Shown here piece after piece: positions 17,197 through 25,184 of a stretch of 64,000 nt of DNA (within the stretch, counting starts at the first letter, position 1; each line of letters begins with the position of its first letter). The stretch comes from Bradyrhizobium sp. CCBAU 51765 (GTDB lineage Bacteria > Pseudomonadota > Alphaproteobacteria > Rhizobiales > Xanthobacteraceae). Where the stretch lies: the NCBI RefSeq assembly GCF_015291725.1, contig NZ_CP030038.1, forward strand, positions 1,105,001 to 1,169,000. Reading direction: 5' to 3'. The notes under the pieces were generated by a model. It saw only the letters and a program-made list of their open reading frames with translations. It did not search any database and was not told the DNA's origin. Position numbers and translations under genes: made by a program.

Positions 17197-17898
17197 ATGG
17201 ATGCAAAAGTGAGCCAGACCCAAGACCGCATCGGCGTGCTCGAAGAGCTCCTCAACGAGCGCTACTCCGTCCGCGCGTTTCTTCCCAAGGACGTCGATCG
17301 CGCGACCATCGAGCATGTGCTGACTACCGCGCAGCGCACGGCGTCCTGGTGCAACAGCCAGCCCTGGCAGGTCATCATCGCCAGCGGCGAGGCCAAGGAG
17401 CGCTTTCGCAAGGCGATCTACGCGGAGGCCTCAAAGGGCCTTGGCGATGATTACGATTTCACGCCGCCGCGCGAATATGTCGGGGTCTATCTGGAGCGCC
17501 GCCGCGAGAGCGGCTTCCAGCTCTACAACACGCTCGGCATCGCCCGCGGCGACAAGATGGCCTATGCGAGGCAGGCGCTCGAGAACTACAATTTCTTCGG
17601 CGCGCCACATGTCGCGATCATTCACACCAACGAGCCGCTCGGCATTTACGGTGCGATCGATTGCGGCGCCTATGTCAGCAATTTCATGCTGGCCGCGCAG
17701 GCGCTGGGGCTCGGCACGATACCGCAGGCGGCGCTCGCGCGGCATTCCGGGCTGATCCGCCGGCATTTCAATCTGCCCGACGACCGCCGCGTCGTCTGCG
17801 GCATCTCGTTCGGCTATGCGGACCATGCGCACAAGGTCAACAGCTACCGCACCTCGCGTGCGAGCATGGCCGATACCGTGACTTTTGTTGACGAGTGA
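17197..17898 (+). CDS. nitroreductase family protein
   Basis: A 233-residue FMN-dependent nitroreductase-fold protein. RYSVRAF near residue 22 and the TASWCNSQPWQV segment supply the usual FMN phosphate and ribityl contacts; the C-terminal VVCGISFGYAD is also typical. The start at 17197 (MDAKVSQTQ) excludes the preceding repeat from the coding region. The physiological substrate of such proteins is rarely a nitro compound; here an enone or quinone arising in the upstream pathway is possible. It is the last rightward gene before the convergent sigma factor gene. Confidence 0.85.
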   Translation: MDAKVSQTQDRIGVLEELLNERYSVRAFLPKDVDRATIEHVLTTAQRTASWCNSQPWQVIIASGEAKERFRKAIYAEASKGLGDDYDFTPPREYVGVYLERRRESGFQLYNTLGIARGDKMAYARQALENYNFFGAPHVAIIHTNEPLGIYGAIDCGAYVSNFMLAAQALGLGTIPQAALARHSGLIRRHFNLPDDRRVVCGISFGYADHAHKVNSYRTSRASMADTVTFVDE

Positions 17899-17939
17899 CC
17901 AAGCGCCGTGAACCCGGCGCCAGCCGCATCGGACGTGCG

Positions 17940-17969
17940 CGAAGACGGCCGTGGGAATGGCCGTCTTCG
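17940..17969. terminator. bidirectional hairpin between nitroreductase and ecfG
   Basis: Stem CGAAGACGGCC / GGCCGTCTTCG (11 bp) with loop GTGGGAAT, between two convergent genes. There is no long T-run on either strand, so this is a strong hairpin rather than a classic intrinsic terminator. Confidence 0.65.
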
Positions 17970-17992
17970 TCTCGTCTGATTGGCGTCGGCTA

Positions 17993-18541
17993 TCAGCCGC
18001 CGCTGCCGCCGATCACGGCCCGCACCGTCTCGTCGGGCCCGAAATCCTCGGCGCCGTCGACATAGAGCAGCGCGGCGAGCTTCGAGCGGGCGCGGTTCAC
18101 GCGGCTCTTGATCGTGCCGACCGCGCAGCCGCAGATCGAGGCCGCGTCCTCGTACGAGAAGCCGGACGCGCCGACCAGGATCAACGCTTCACGCTGATCC
18201 TGCGGAAGCTTGTCGAGCGCCGTGCGGAACTCCTCGAACTCGAGATGCGCGTTCTGCGAAGGCTGCGTCTTCAGCGTCTTGGCGTAGTTGCCCTCGGCAT
18301 CCTCGACCTCGCGCCGCCGCTTGCGATAGTCGGAGCGGAACAGGTTGCGGAGAATCGTGAACAGCCAAGCGGGGAGGTTGGAGCCCGGCTGGAACGAGTC
18401 GATGTTGGCGAGCGCACGCAGCAGCGTCTCCTGGACCAAGTCGTCGGCCCGGTCCGCATTGCCGCTGAGCGAGATGGCGAAGGCGCGCAAACTGGGCACG
18501 GCCGCCAGGATGTCGTTACGAAGGGAGTCCGTGAGAGGCAT
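17993..18541 (-). CDS. ecfG: general stress response ECF sigma factor EcfG
   Basis: A 182-residue ECF sigma factor (ECF15/EcfG type). Region 2 contains DLVQETLLRALANID and PAWLFTILRNLF; region 4 contains LILVGASGFSYEDAASICGCAVGTIKSRVNRAR. It directs RNA polymerase to GGAAC/CGTT promoters under stress. Its start overlaps the nepR stop (TAATG), giving tight coupling of sigma factor and anti-sigma. NepR holds EcfG inactive until phosphorylated PhyR, encoded divergently, sequesters NepR. The arrangement is classical for the order. No cognate HWE kinase gene is in the window. Confidence 0.96.
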   Translation of the reverse strand: MPLTDSLRNDILAAVPSLRAFAISLSGNADRADDLVQETLLRALANIDSFQPGSNLPAWLFTILRNLFRSDYRKRRREVEDAEGNYAKTLKTQPSQNAHLEFEEFRTALDKLPQDQREALILVGASGFSYEDAASICGCAVGTIKSRVNRARSKLAALLYVDGAEDFGPDETVRAVIGGSGG

Positions 18542-18774
18542 TAATCCCTCCCATTGTTGTTGTCGTTGGATCCACCCTCATTTTCCACGTGGGGAGTCGC
18601 TCCCGGCGCATCAAGCTTCTTGATCAGTTCTGCGAACCGATCCGGAACTCCCTGCCGCACGACATCGTCGTACATGGCTCGCAATTGATGCCCGATCCGG
18701 GATTGGATCTCCGGAGTGAGGCCTCCCTTGCCGGGGGTCGTGCTTCTGCTGGCTTGAGACTTGAGATCTTTCAT
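18541..18774 (-). CDS. nepR: anti-sigma factor NepR
   Basis: A 77-residue NepR protein. The conserved core IGHQLRAMYDDVVRQGVPDRF and the following ELIKKLDA helix are the parts known to bind EcfG and the sigma-like domain of PhyR. The tail is rich in Asn, Gly and Asp. I start at the ATG at 18774, with GGAACAGG upstream; a longer reading frame begins at 18858 but would cover the promoter region. Confidence 0.94.
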   Translation of the reverse strand: MKDLKSQASRSTTPGKGGLTPEIQSRIGHQLRAMYDDVVRQGVPDRFAELIKKLDAPGATPHVENEGGSNDNNNGRD

Positions 18775-18872
18775 GACCTGTTCCACGTTTCCCCGAGTTA
18801 AGTGACTGCAAATTCGAGAGGTTTTCTCAACCGGGAGCCGTTCCCTGGATAGGCTCAATTCCAGGTCCGCGA

Positions 18873-18915
18873 AAAAGTTCCCAGCTCCACGGAACTTTTC
18901 TTGAGCTGATGCGTA
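18873..18915. promoter_or_regulatory. divergent EcfG-type promoter region (nepR-ecfG / phyR)
   Basis: An inverted repeat AAAGTTCC-(9 nt)-GGAACTTT places two GGAAC -35 elements back to back. Rightwards, GGAAC (18891-18895) is followed after 16 nt by CGTA (18912-18915), one base from the CGTT consensus, and would serve phyR. Leftwards, GGAAC (complement of 18877-18881) is followed after 16 nt only by AATT, so the nepR promoter is less certain. Autoregulation is the known pattern for this module. Confidence 0.65.
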
Positions 18916-18992
18916 GTCAGCCCAGCAGGGGAACCCGGGCCCCCCGCGTGTCTCCTGACCTCAAGGCTGGCCCGAAGACGAATGGAGTGGGG

Positions 18993-19799
18993 ATGTCCCG
19001 TTCACAGCTTGTTGCTGAACACTTGCCGTTGTTGCGCCGGTACGCGCGCGCCCTGACCGGCAGCCAGGCCTCCGGTGACGCCTATGTCGCAGCCATGTTG
19101 GAAGCCATGCTGGGAGATCCGTCGGTGCTCGATGAGAGCCATGGGCCTCGGGCCGGCCTGTTCCGGCTGTTCACGCAGATCTGGAATTCGGTCTCCGTCA
19201 ACGAGGATGCCGAGGTGACGACCCTGCCGATGCCGCCGGAGCGGCGGCTGTCGAACATCACGCCGCTGCCGCGTCAGGCCTTCCTGCTGCTTTCGCTCGA
19301 GGGCTTCTCGGAAGAGGAAGTCGCCTTCGTTCTCGGCACCGACGTCGCGGAGACGCGGCGCCTTGCAGACGCTGCCGGACGCGAGATGGCGGCCGAGATT
19401 GCGACCGACGTGCTGATCATCGAGGACGAGACCTTCATCGCCATGGACCTCGAGAGCCTGGTGAAGAATCTCGGCCACAATGTCGTCGGCGTCGCGCGCA
19501 CCCATGCCGATGCAGTGGCGCTGGCCAAGAACAAGCGGCCCGGCCTGATCCTCGCCGACATCCAGCTCGCCGACGGCTCGTCGGGCCTGGATGCGGTCAA
19601 CGAACTGCTGCGCACGTTCGAGGTGCCCGTGGTGTTCATCACAGCCTACCCTGAGCGCTTCCTCACCGGCGAGCGCCCCGAGCCAGCGTTCCTGATCTCG
19701 AAGCCGTTCCAGCCGGCGATGGTATCGGCGGTGGCGAGCCAGGCCCTGTTCTTCCAGCGCAATTCGCGCAACCGCGCGCCGAAGGCGCCGGCGGCGTAG
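18993..19799 (+). CDS. phyR: response regulator PhyR (anti-anti-sigma factor)
   Basis: A 268-residue protein with an N-terminal EcfG-like domain (residues 1-125, lacking DNA binding) and a C-terminal receiver (about 137-260). The phospho-acceptor is Asp189 in LILADIQLADG, with acidic residues in IIEDE and Lys in ISKPF. The FITAYPERFLTGERP stretch is the FATGUY-type signature of this receiver subfamily. Phosphorylation lets the sigma-like domain bind NepR and free EcfG. GGAGTGGGG precedes the ATG at 18993; the longer frame starts in the promoter. Confidence 0.95.
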   Translation: MSRSQLVAEHLPLLRRYARALTGSQASGDAYVAAMLEAMLGDPSVLDESHGPRAGLFRLFTQIWNSVSVNEDAEVTTLPMPPERRLSNITPLPRQAFLLLSLEGFSEEEVAFVLGTDVAETRRLADAAGREMAAEIATDVLIIEDETFIAMDLESLVKNLGHNVVGVARTHADAVALAKNKRPGLILADIQLADGSSGLDAVNELLRTFEVPVVFITAYPERFLTGERPEPAFLISKPFQPAMVSAVASQALFFQRNSRNRAPKAPAA

Positions 19800-19823
19800 T
19801 GACGCCCTGTATCGAACAAGAGG

Positions 19824-19850
19824 ACGGCGCGTCGCAAGGCGCGCCGTTTT
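19824..19850 (+). terminator. intrinsic terminator of phyR
   Basis: Stem ACGGCGCG / CGCGCCGT with loop TCGCAAGG, followed by TTT, 25 nt after the phyR stop codon. Confidence 0.85.
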
Positions 19851-19867
19851 AGTTGCCGGTACTCTAT

Positions 19868-20641
19868 TCAGCAGCCTCGGCAGAGGCCGTTGAGCTTGGC
19901 CTTTACCTTGGCTTCGTCTACCCACGGCCCGCCCATCCCATCGAAAGTCATGAAGACGGATATTCTCTGCAGGTCGTCCTTCGCTTTAGCCGGCGGTTTT
20001 GGGAACGGCACGGATCGCTCGACCATGGCGAGCGTGGCGGCATCCAGCGGCGCGAAGCCTGTGCTTTCCACCAAAGCGTTTGAAATCAATTTGCCTGAGC
20101 GATCGACTACGAATGTGACTCCGGCATCGCCTTTCCGTCCTATGGCCTCCGGAGGGAACACCCTATTGCGCCAGACATGCTCCGTGACTGCTTTGCGCCA
20201 GGCGTCCAAGGCGTCGGACAATGCGAAGGCGGGCGTCGGCTCGCTCGCTGCCAACCCGTAAGGCGGGACTTGGAAGTAACGGTGGCTGAAGACGATCGGC
20301 ACCGTGAAAGAAAACTTATCTCCCTTCAGCTCGGCCGGTGGTTCGGGAAACGGTTGGGCGCGATCGAAGATCGCCAGCACGGCGGCATCGAGCTGCCGAG
20401 AGCCGGTGTCCTCAACCAACGTCCGCGATATCAACTGGCCGGAGCGGCCGATCACGAATTTGATCTTGGCATGGCCGGGCTGCCTCGGCGCTTCAATCGG
20501 AAACAACCTGTTACCGACAATGTGTTCGGTCAATCTTGTCTTCCAGGCCGTCGCGCGTTCTGTTGGTGTATCAGTCTGCGCATGCGCGGGGAAAGCAGCT
20601 AGCAATCCGAGAAGTCCGGCCAAGAATAAGAGGAATTTCAT
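19868..20641 (-). CDS. secreted protein with two TonB C-terminal-like domains
   Basis: A 257-residue protein. The start at 20641 gives a signal peptide (KFLLFLAGLLGLLAAFPAHAQ). After it come two similar domains, each with the TonB C-terminal pattern: HIVGNRLFPIEA ... KIKFVIGRSGQLIS ... LVEDTGSRQLDAAVL, and HVWRNRVFPPEA ... VTFVVDRSGKLIS ... LVESTGFAPLDAATL. There is no N-terminal membrane anchor or proline-rich linker as in true TonB, so it probably does not transduce ExbBD energy and is free in the periplasm. The pair looks like an internal duplication. The C-terminus ends in a GLCRGC motif. Confidence 0.8.
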   Translation of the reverse strand: MKFLLFLAGLLGLLAAFPAHAQTDTPTERATAWKTRLTEHIVGNRLFPIEAPRQPGHAKIKFVIGRSGQLISRTLVEDTGSRQLDAAVLAIFDRAQPFPEPPAELKGDKFSFTVPIVFSHRYFQVPPYGLAASEPTPAFALSDALDAWRKAVTEHVWRNRVFPPEAIGRKGDAGVTFVVDRSGKLISNALVESTGFAPLDAATLAMVERSVPFPKPPAKAKDDLQRISVFMTFDGMGGPWVDEAKVKAKLNGLCRGC

Positions 20642-20823
20642 CTGCATCGTCGCGGATATTAATCGCCGCCAGGTTGATTTCAAGGCTCGTTGCTCGCATA
20701 GCGCTCCCCCGTTGTGGCCAGCCGGAACGACCGCGAGGCCGATCCGCTTGACGGCGCCCAAATTGCCCCGTTGATACGTCGGCCGATGACGCCCATCGCA
20801 GCCTCAAGCCCGGAGATGTCCCC

Positions 20824-21423
20824 ATGGACCAGCCGCTGCTCGATCGCCTCGCCATCCGCGACCTCGTCGAGAACTGGGCGGTGTGGCGCGACGCCGGCGA
20901 CTGGGAGCGCTTTGCCACGGTCTGGCATGACGAGGGCTGGATGTCCGCCACCTGGTTTCAGGGACCGGCGCGGGATTTCATCCGCGTCAGCCAGGAGGGA
21001 TTCGCGAAGGGCGTGCGTATCCTGCATTTCCTCGGCGGCACCAGCATCGATCTTGCCGGCGAGCGGGCCATCGCCCAGACCAAGATGACGATCTCGCAGC
21101 GCGCCCTCGTGCACGACGTGCTCTGCGACGTCGTCTGCACGGGACGCTTCTACGATTTCCTGGAGAAGCGGCAGGGTAAATGGGGCATCGTCCGCCGCCA
21201 GCCGATCTACGAGAAGGACCGGATCGATCCGGTCGATCCCGCCGCGACGCTGCGCCTCGACCGGGAGGCGCTCGCCGCGCTGCCCGAAGGCTATCGCCAC
21301 CTCGCCTACATGCAGGAGCTGATCGGCTACAAGGTCAAGCGCGACATGCCCGGCCTCACGGGCCCGGAAGTCGAGAAGCTCTATGGCGAAGGGCGGGAAT
21401 GGCTCGCGGCGAAGGCGAAGTAG
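20824..21423 (+). CDS. SnoaL-like / nuclear transport factor 2 family protein
   Basis: A 199-residue protein whose first 140 residues have the small alpha+beta barrel pattern of SnoaL-like proteins: LLDRLAIRDLVENWAVWRDAGDWERF, then WHDEGWM, then a beta-rich half ending in KWGIVRRQPIYEKDRI. The C-terminal 55 residues extend beyond the fold and are helical. Family members are isomerases, dehydratases or ligand-binding proteins; no catalytic set can be assigned. It stands alone, divergent from the TonB-like gene. Confidence 0.75.
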   Translation: MDQPLLDRLAIRDLVENWAVWRDAGDWERFATVWHDEGWMSATWFQGPARDFIRVSQEGFAKGVRILHFLGGTSIDLAGERAIAQTKMTISQRALVHDVLCDVVCTGRFYDFLEKRQGKWGIVRRQPIYEKDRIDPVDPAATLRLDREALAALPEGYRHLAYMQELIGYKVKRDMPGLTGPEVEKLYGEGREWLAAKAK

Positions 21424-21440
21424 ACGCCAGACAAAAGTAA

Positions 21441-21469
21441 GGCGCGACCGGCATCACCACAGTCGCGCC
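21441..21469 (+). terminator. hairpin downstream of the SnoaL-like gene
   Basis: Stem GGCGCGAC / GTCGCGCC with a 13-nt loop, starting 18 nt after the stop codon. It has no T-run. A second hairpin (ACGACTCC / GGAGTCGT) follows at 21516-21539. Confidence 0.5.
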
Positions 21470-21672
21470 CTACGTCGCCGGCTTATGGGGCAGGGGGGAA
21501 TAGCCGGCTGCTGAGACGACTCCTGACCGTCGGAGTCGTTCCACGGCTTGCGAAATATTTCGCCGACCTGCGGCATTTTCCGCACACGGTTAAGTGATCG
21601 TAATGGCCGAGAACCGCCGATCCTGTGGCGGCGTTGTTCCCGTGATCGCCATGGGGCGAGGGATCGACAGCC

Positions 21673-22095
21673 ATGTCACAGATTCAAAAGGTATTTTTAG
21701 GCGCCATTGCGACCGTCGCGACGCTCGGTGCTGTGCAATTGGCCTCCGGCCATGACTTGGCTGGTCGCTGGCAGGCTCTCGCCGACACCTCCAGCCGCAG
21801 CGCGAACTTCGCCCCGAGCCACAACGTCAATCGCACCGCAAAGGCGGACCGGCTCGCCGAGATCAAGCCGGCGCCGGCTGCGACCCGCACGGTGTCGATG
21901 CGGCTGAACGACCTCGCCGATACGTCGGTGCTGCTGCGGGTCCCCGCGGTGATCGAGACCGGCAACGCCAAGCCGCCGGTGCTGCTCCTGAACCAGCAGA
22001 AGGTTCGCACCAGGCCGACGGTCGCCTGTGAGCCGATGGTCAGCTCCCTGACCGAGGTCGCGAAACTGCTCCAGCCCGGCCGTTGCGTGACCTGA
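21673..22095 (+). CDS. small secreted protein of unknown function
   Basis: A 140-residue protein. The first 27 residues form a likely signal peptide (VFLGAIATVATLGAVQLASG). The mature part has a basic middle and one Cys pair near the C-terminus (ACEPMVSSLTEVAKLLQPGRCVT) that could form a disulfide. It resembles many small exported proteins of Bradyrhizobium-like genomes; I do not recognise a named domain. It is preceded by a 250-nt gap with two hairpins and followed by htpG on the same strand. Confidence 0.7.
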   Translation: MSQIQKVFLGAIATVATLGAVQLASGHDLAGRWQALADTSSRSANFAPSHNVNRTAKADRLAEIKPAPAATRTVSMRLNDLADTSVLLRVPAVIETGNAKPPVLLLNQQKVRTRPTVACEPMVSSLTEVAKLLQPGRCVT

Positions 22096-22143
22096 TCCGC
22101 GCCTCCCCTGACAGGAGCCTGCCGGGCGGATGCTTCACATCCT

Positions 22144-22171
22144 CTTGATCCGCCGTTGCCTCGCGCTATAT
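22144..22171 (+). promoter_or_regulatory. candidate heat-shock (RpoH-type) promoter of htpG
   Basis: CTTGAT (22144-22149), 16-nt spacer, CTATAT (22166-22171), ending 35 nt before the htpG start. This resembles the alphaproteobacterial RpoH pattern CTTGAA-N17-CYTATNT with small deviations. It is inferred from sequence and target identity. Confidence 0.45.
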
Positions 22172-22206
22172 CCGGGTTCCTCCCTTTGTTTTGACCGGGT
22201 AAGCGC

Positions 22207-24084
22207 ATGACGACGTCAGATACGGCTGTGCATACGCAGCCTTTCCAGGCCGAAGTTTCCGAACTGCTGCACCTGATGGTGCATTCCGTTTATTCGGAAA
22301 CCGATATCTTCCTCCGCGAACTCATTTCCAATGCCTCCGATGCCTGCGACAAGCTGCGCTACGAGGCCATCGCCAGTCCCACCCTCCTGGGCGAGGGCGA
22401 CGCGCTCAAGATCCGCATTATCCCGAACAAGACGGCCAAGACGCTTACGATCGCCGACAACGGCATCGGCATGGAGCGGCAGGAGCTGATCGATCATCTC
22501 GGCACCATCGCCCGCTCCGGTACCAAGGCGTTCGTGTCCAAGCTGAAGGAGGCCAAGGACGGCCTCGGCCTGATCGGCCAGTTCGGCGTCGGCTTCTATT
22601 CAGCCTTCATGGTCGCCGAGAAGATCGTCGTGATCAGCCGCCGCGCCGGCGAGAGCGACGTCTGGACCTGGACGTCGTCCGGTGGCTCCGGCTTCGAGAT
22701 TGCCCGTGCCAGCGACGAGGACGCGGCGCGCGTGGCGCGCGGCACCGAGATCGTCCTGCACCTGAAGGACGACGCCAAGAAGTATCTCGAGACCTACGAG
22801 ATCGAGCGCATCGTCACGGCCTATTCCGACAACATCCTGTTCCCCATCGAGCTCGTGCCCGAAGAGGGCGAGCCGCGCCAGATCAATTCGGCCAGCGCCC
22901 TGTGGCAGCGCGCGAAATCCGAGCTGACGGCGGACGATTACAAGAAGGCCTATCAGCAGATCGCCTCCGCCTTCGACGACCCCGCGATGACGCTGCACTA
23001 CCGCGCCGAGGGCCGCTATTCCTACGCCGTTCTGCTGTTCGCGCCCTCGACCAAGCCGTTCGACCTGTTCGAGCCCAACCGCAAGGGGCGCGTGAAGCTC
23101 TATGTCCGGCGCGTCTTCATCACCGACGATGCCGATCTGTTGCCGGGCTATCTGCGCTTCATCCGCGGCGTCGTCGACAGCGAGGATCTTCCGCTCAACA
23201 TTTCGCGCGAGATGCTTCAGAACAATCCGCAGCTCGCGCAAATCCGCAAAGCCGTGGCGACCCGGGTTGTGTCCGAGCTCGAAAGTCTTGCCGACAAGGA
23301 CCCGGAGAATTTTGCCAAGATCTGGGACGCCTTCGGCGCGGTGCTGAAGGAAGGCATCTATGAAGATTTCGAGCGGCGCGAAAAGCTGCTTTCGCTGTCG
23401 CGCTTCACCACCACGTCGGGCGAGAAGCGCTCGCTGAAGCAGGTCATCGCCGATTTCAAGCCGAACCAGACGGAGATCTATTATCTCGTCGGCGACAGCA
23501 TCGAGCGGCTGAAATCCAATCCCCGGCTGGAAGCTGCGACCGCGCGCGGCATCGAGGTGTTGCTGCTGTCCGATCCGGTCGATGCGTTCTGGACCTCGAT
23601 GCCGTCGGAGTTCGACGGCAAGCCGCTGAAGTCGCTGAGCCAGGGCGATCTCAATCTCGACCTGATTCCCCGCATAGACGAGGCGGACGAGGCGAAGAAG
23701 GACGAGCCGGCCGCGGACGAAGCGGCCACCATCGCCGTGATCAAGGCCGCGCTCGGCGAGCGCGTCAGCGATGTCAAGGCCTCGACGCGCCTCACCAGCT
23801 CGGCCTCGTGCCTCGTCGCCGACAGCCAGGGGCCAAGCCGCGAACTGGAGCGCATCCTGTCGCAGCAGAATCGCGGCATGAAGACCAGGCCGATCCTCGA
23901 GATCAATTTGCGCCATCCGCTGGTCACCGCGGTCACCAAGGCGCAAGCCGGCTCGAAGGTCGTCGACGATCTCAGCCTGCTGCTGCTCGAACAGGCGCAG
24001 ATCCTGGACGGCGAATTGCCGGAAGACCCGGCGGCGTTCGCGGCAAGGCTGAATCGGCTCGTGCTGCAGGGGCTCGGCGCCTAG
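22207..24084 (+). CDS. htpG: molecular chaperone HtpG (Hsp90)
   Basis: A 625-residue Hsp90 chaperone, the usual bacterial length. The N-terminal GHKL ATPase shows [17 protein letters not shown], the DNGIGM motif and [13 protein letters not shown] lid region. The middle domain has the conserved [19 protein letters not shown]. The C-terminal dimerisation domain follows from about residue 500. It acts in the cytosol as an ATP-driven dimer assisting folding. A short acidic stretch ([16 protein letters not shown]) links the middle and C-terminal domains. A heat-shock-type promoter lies upstream. Confidence 0.97.
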   Translation: MTTSDTAVHTQPFQAEVSELLHLMVHSVYSETDIFLRELISNASDACDKLRYEAIASPTLLGEGDALKIRIIPNKTAKTLTIADNGIGMERQELIDHLGTIARSGTKAFVSKLKEAKDGLGLIGQFGVGFYSAFMVAEKIVVISRRAGESDVWTWTSSGGSGFEIARASDEDAARVARGTEIVLHLKDDAKKYLETYEIERIVTAYSDNILFPIELVPEEGEPRQINSASALWQRAKSELTADDYKKAYQQIASAFDDPAMTLHYRAEGRYSYAVLLFAPSTKPFDLFEPNRKGRVKLYVRRVFITDDADLLPGYLRFIRGVVDSEDLPLNISREMLQNNPQLAQIRKAVATRVVSELESLADKDPENFAKIWDAFGAVLKEGIYEDFERREKLLSLSRFTTTSGEKRSLKQVIADFKPNQTEIYYLVGDSIERLKSNPRLEAATARGIEVLLLSDPVDAFWTSMPSEFDGKPLKSLSQGDLNLDLIPRIDEADEAKKDEPAADEAATIAVIKAALGERVSDVKASTRLTSSASCLVADSQGPSRELERILSQQNRGMKTRPILEINLRHPLVTAVTKAQAGSKVVDDLSLLLLEQAQILDGELPEDPAAFAARLNRLVLQGLGA

Positions 24085-24208
24085 CGCCGCAGCCCCACCC
24101 TGCTCACCTTGCTGTCATCTATCTGCAGGAACAGTCGCGTCCGCCGTGATGTTATGCCATATGAAGCCGCCGGCCCCGATCAGCCGGCGGCTACTCGAGG
24201 ATGTGTCC

Positions 24209-24490
24209 ATGCGCTTGCCGATCTTGACCCTCACCGCGATTGCCACGCTGTTCGTCGCGGCAGATGCCAGCGCCCAGACCTATGATCCGCGCTATCCGGT
24301 GTGCATGCACGTCTATACGCCCGGCGGCTTCGGCGGTGGCGGCGGGGACTATTTCGACTGCTCTTTCACCTCGCTGCCGCAGTGCCGCGCGACCGCCTCG
24401 GGCCGTTCGGCGAGCTGCGACCTCAACCCCTATTACGCCTTCGACGAACCGCCCCCGCCGCCGCGCCGGCGCCACAAGAAACAGCATTAG
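24209..24490 (+). CDS. DUF3551 family small secreted protein (copy 1)
   Basis: A 93-residue exported protein: signal peptide ending near DASAQ, then the DUF3551 core YDPRYPVCMHVY ... GGGGDYFDCSFTSLPQCRATASG, with conserved Cys residues, CDLNPYY and a basic, Pro-rich tail. The function of DUF3551 is unknown; the family is abundant in Bradyrhizobium and relatives. The ATG at 24209 begins the signal peptide. An adjacent copy follows 9 nt downstream. Confidence 0.8.
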   Translation: MRLPILTLTAIATLFVAADASAQTYDPRYPVCMHVYTPGGFGGGGGDYFDCSFTSLPQCRATASGRSASCDLNPYYAFDEPPPPPRRRHKKQH

Positions 24491-24499
24491 CGGTCTGCA

Positions 24500-24802
24500 A
24501 TGCGGTCTCCTCGGATATTCGCCTCGCGTGGTTGGCTCGGCCTGGCCATGGCCGTCGGTGCCTTGCTCGCCGCCGCGCCGTCGCATGGGCAAACCTTCGA
24601 TCCCCGCTATCCCGTCTGCATGCACGTCTATTCCGGTGCGAATGGCGGTGGCGGGGACTGGTACGACTGCTCCTTCACCTCGATGCCGCAGTGCCGCGCG
24701 ACCGCCTCGGGACGCGCCGCGACCTGTGACCTCAACCCGTACTACCCGGTCACCGCGCCGCACCCGCGTCACAGGCGAAGCGGTCAGCACCAGGGATGGT
24801 AG
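24500..24802 (+). CDS. DUF3551 family small secreted protein (copy 2)
   Basis: A 100-residue paralogue of the preceding protein. It has its own signal peptide (GLAMAVGALLAAAPSHG), the same FDPRYPVCMHVY, GGGGDWYDCSFTSMPQCRATASG and CDLNPYY motifs, and a shorter basic tail. The four Cys positions are kept. Spacing of 9 nt suggests one transcript. Confidence 0.8.
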   Translation: MRSPRIFASRGWLGLAMAVGALLAAAPSHGQTFDPRYPVCMHVYSGANGGGGDWYDCSFTSMPQCRATASGRAATCDLNPYYPVTAPHPRHRRSGQHQGW

Positions 24803-24846
24803 AGCACGGAATTTCCTGCTTGGCGAAGGCCGCCTAGCGCCTCCCA

Positions 24847-25075
24847 CTACTCCTTCCTCACGCCCGACAGCTCGACCACTTTGCGCCGGCGATGGTTTCT
24901 GCCATCAGCATGCTGCCGAACTCATGGGCATTGCCGTGCAGTGGGATCGCGCCGAGGTCGGCGATGCGGGCCTTGATCCCGGCGTCGAGGGAGAGGGAAG
25001 CTTTCCGCTCGGCTTTCGCTACTTTGCTGTCGCAAGAATCGCACCGGGCTGCACGCCGATCCCGCCGGCCTGGTA
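24847..25075 (-). pseudogene. decayed 3' end of a Bug-type (TTT) solute receptor gene
   Basis: On the minus strand this gap encodes DAGIKARIADLGAIPLHGN, AHEFGSMLMAET and, after a frameshift near 24886, KVVELSGVRKE followed by a stop at 24847-24849. This is the typical C-terminus of tripartite tricarboxylate transporter receptors, where the ET(E)KWAKVV motif precedes the end. Upstream, in-frame stops appear and nothing coding remains. It is a relic with no companion transport genes. It accounts for most of the 382-nt gap between the DUF3551 and acyl-CoA synthetase genes. Confidence 0.6.
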
Positions 25076-25184
25076 AGGGATCGCTAGAGTTAATCGCGCA
25101 CTAACGGAGTTTTACCTTGTCTCTTAACACCTGGGCAGCGCGCGCGGGCTAAGCTGCCGGACACCAGCAGACGGCCCCGAAAGA

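Noticed and set aside
15910..17316. A 468-codon minus-strand frame
   Set aside because: Antisense of the third acyl-CoA dehydrogenase; composition is typical of a shadow frame.
24128..24153. GGAAC-N17-TGTT before the first DUF3551 gene
   Set aside because: One mismatch at the key C of CGTT; suggestive but not enough to call a stress promoter.
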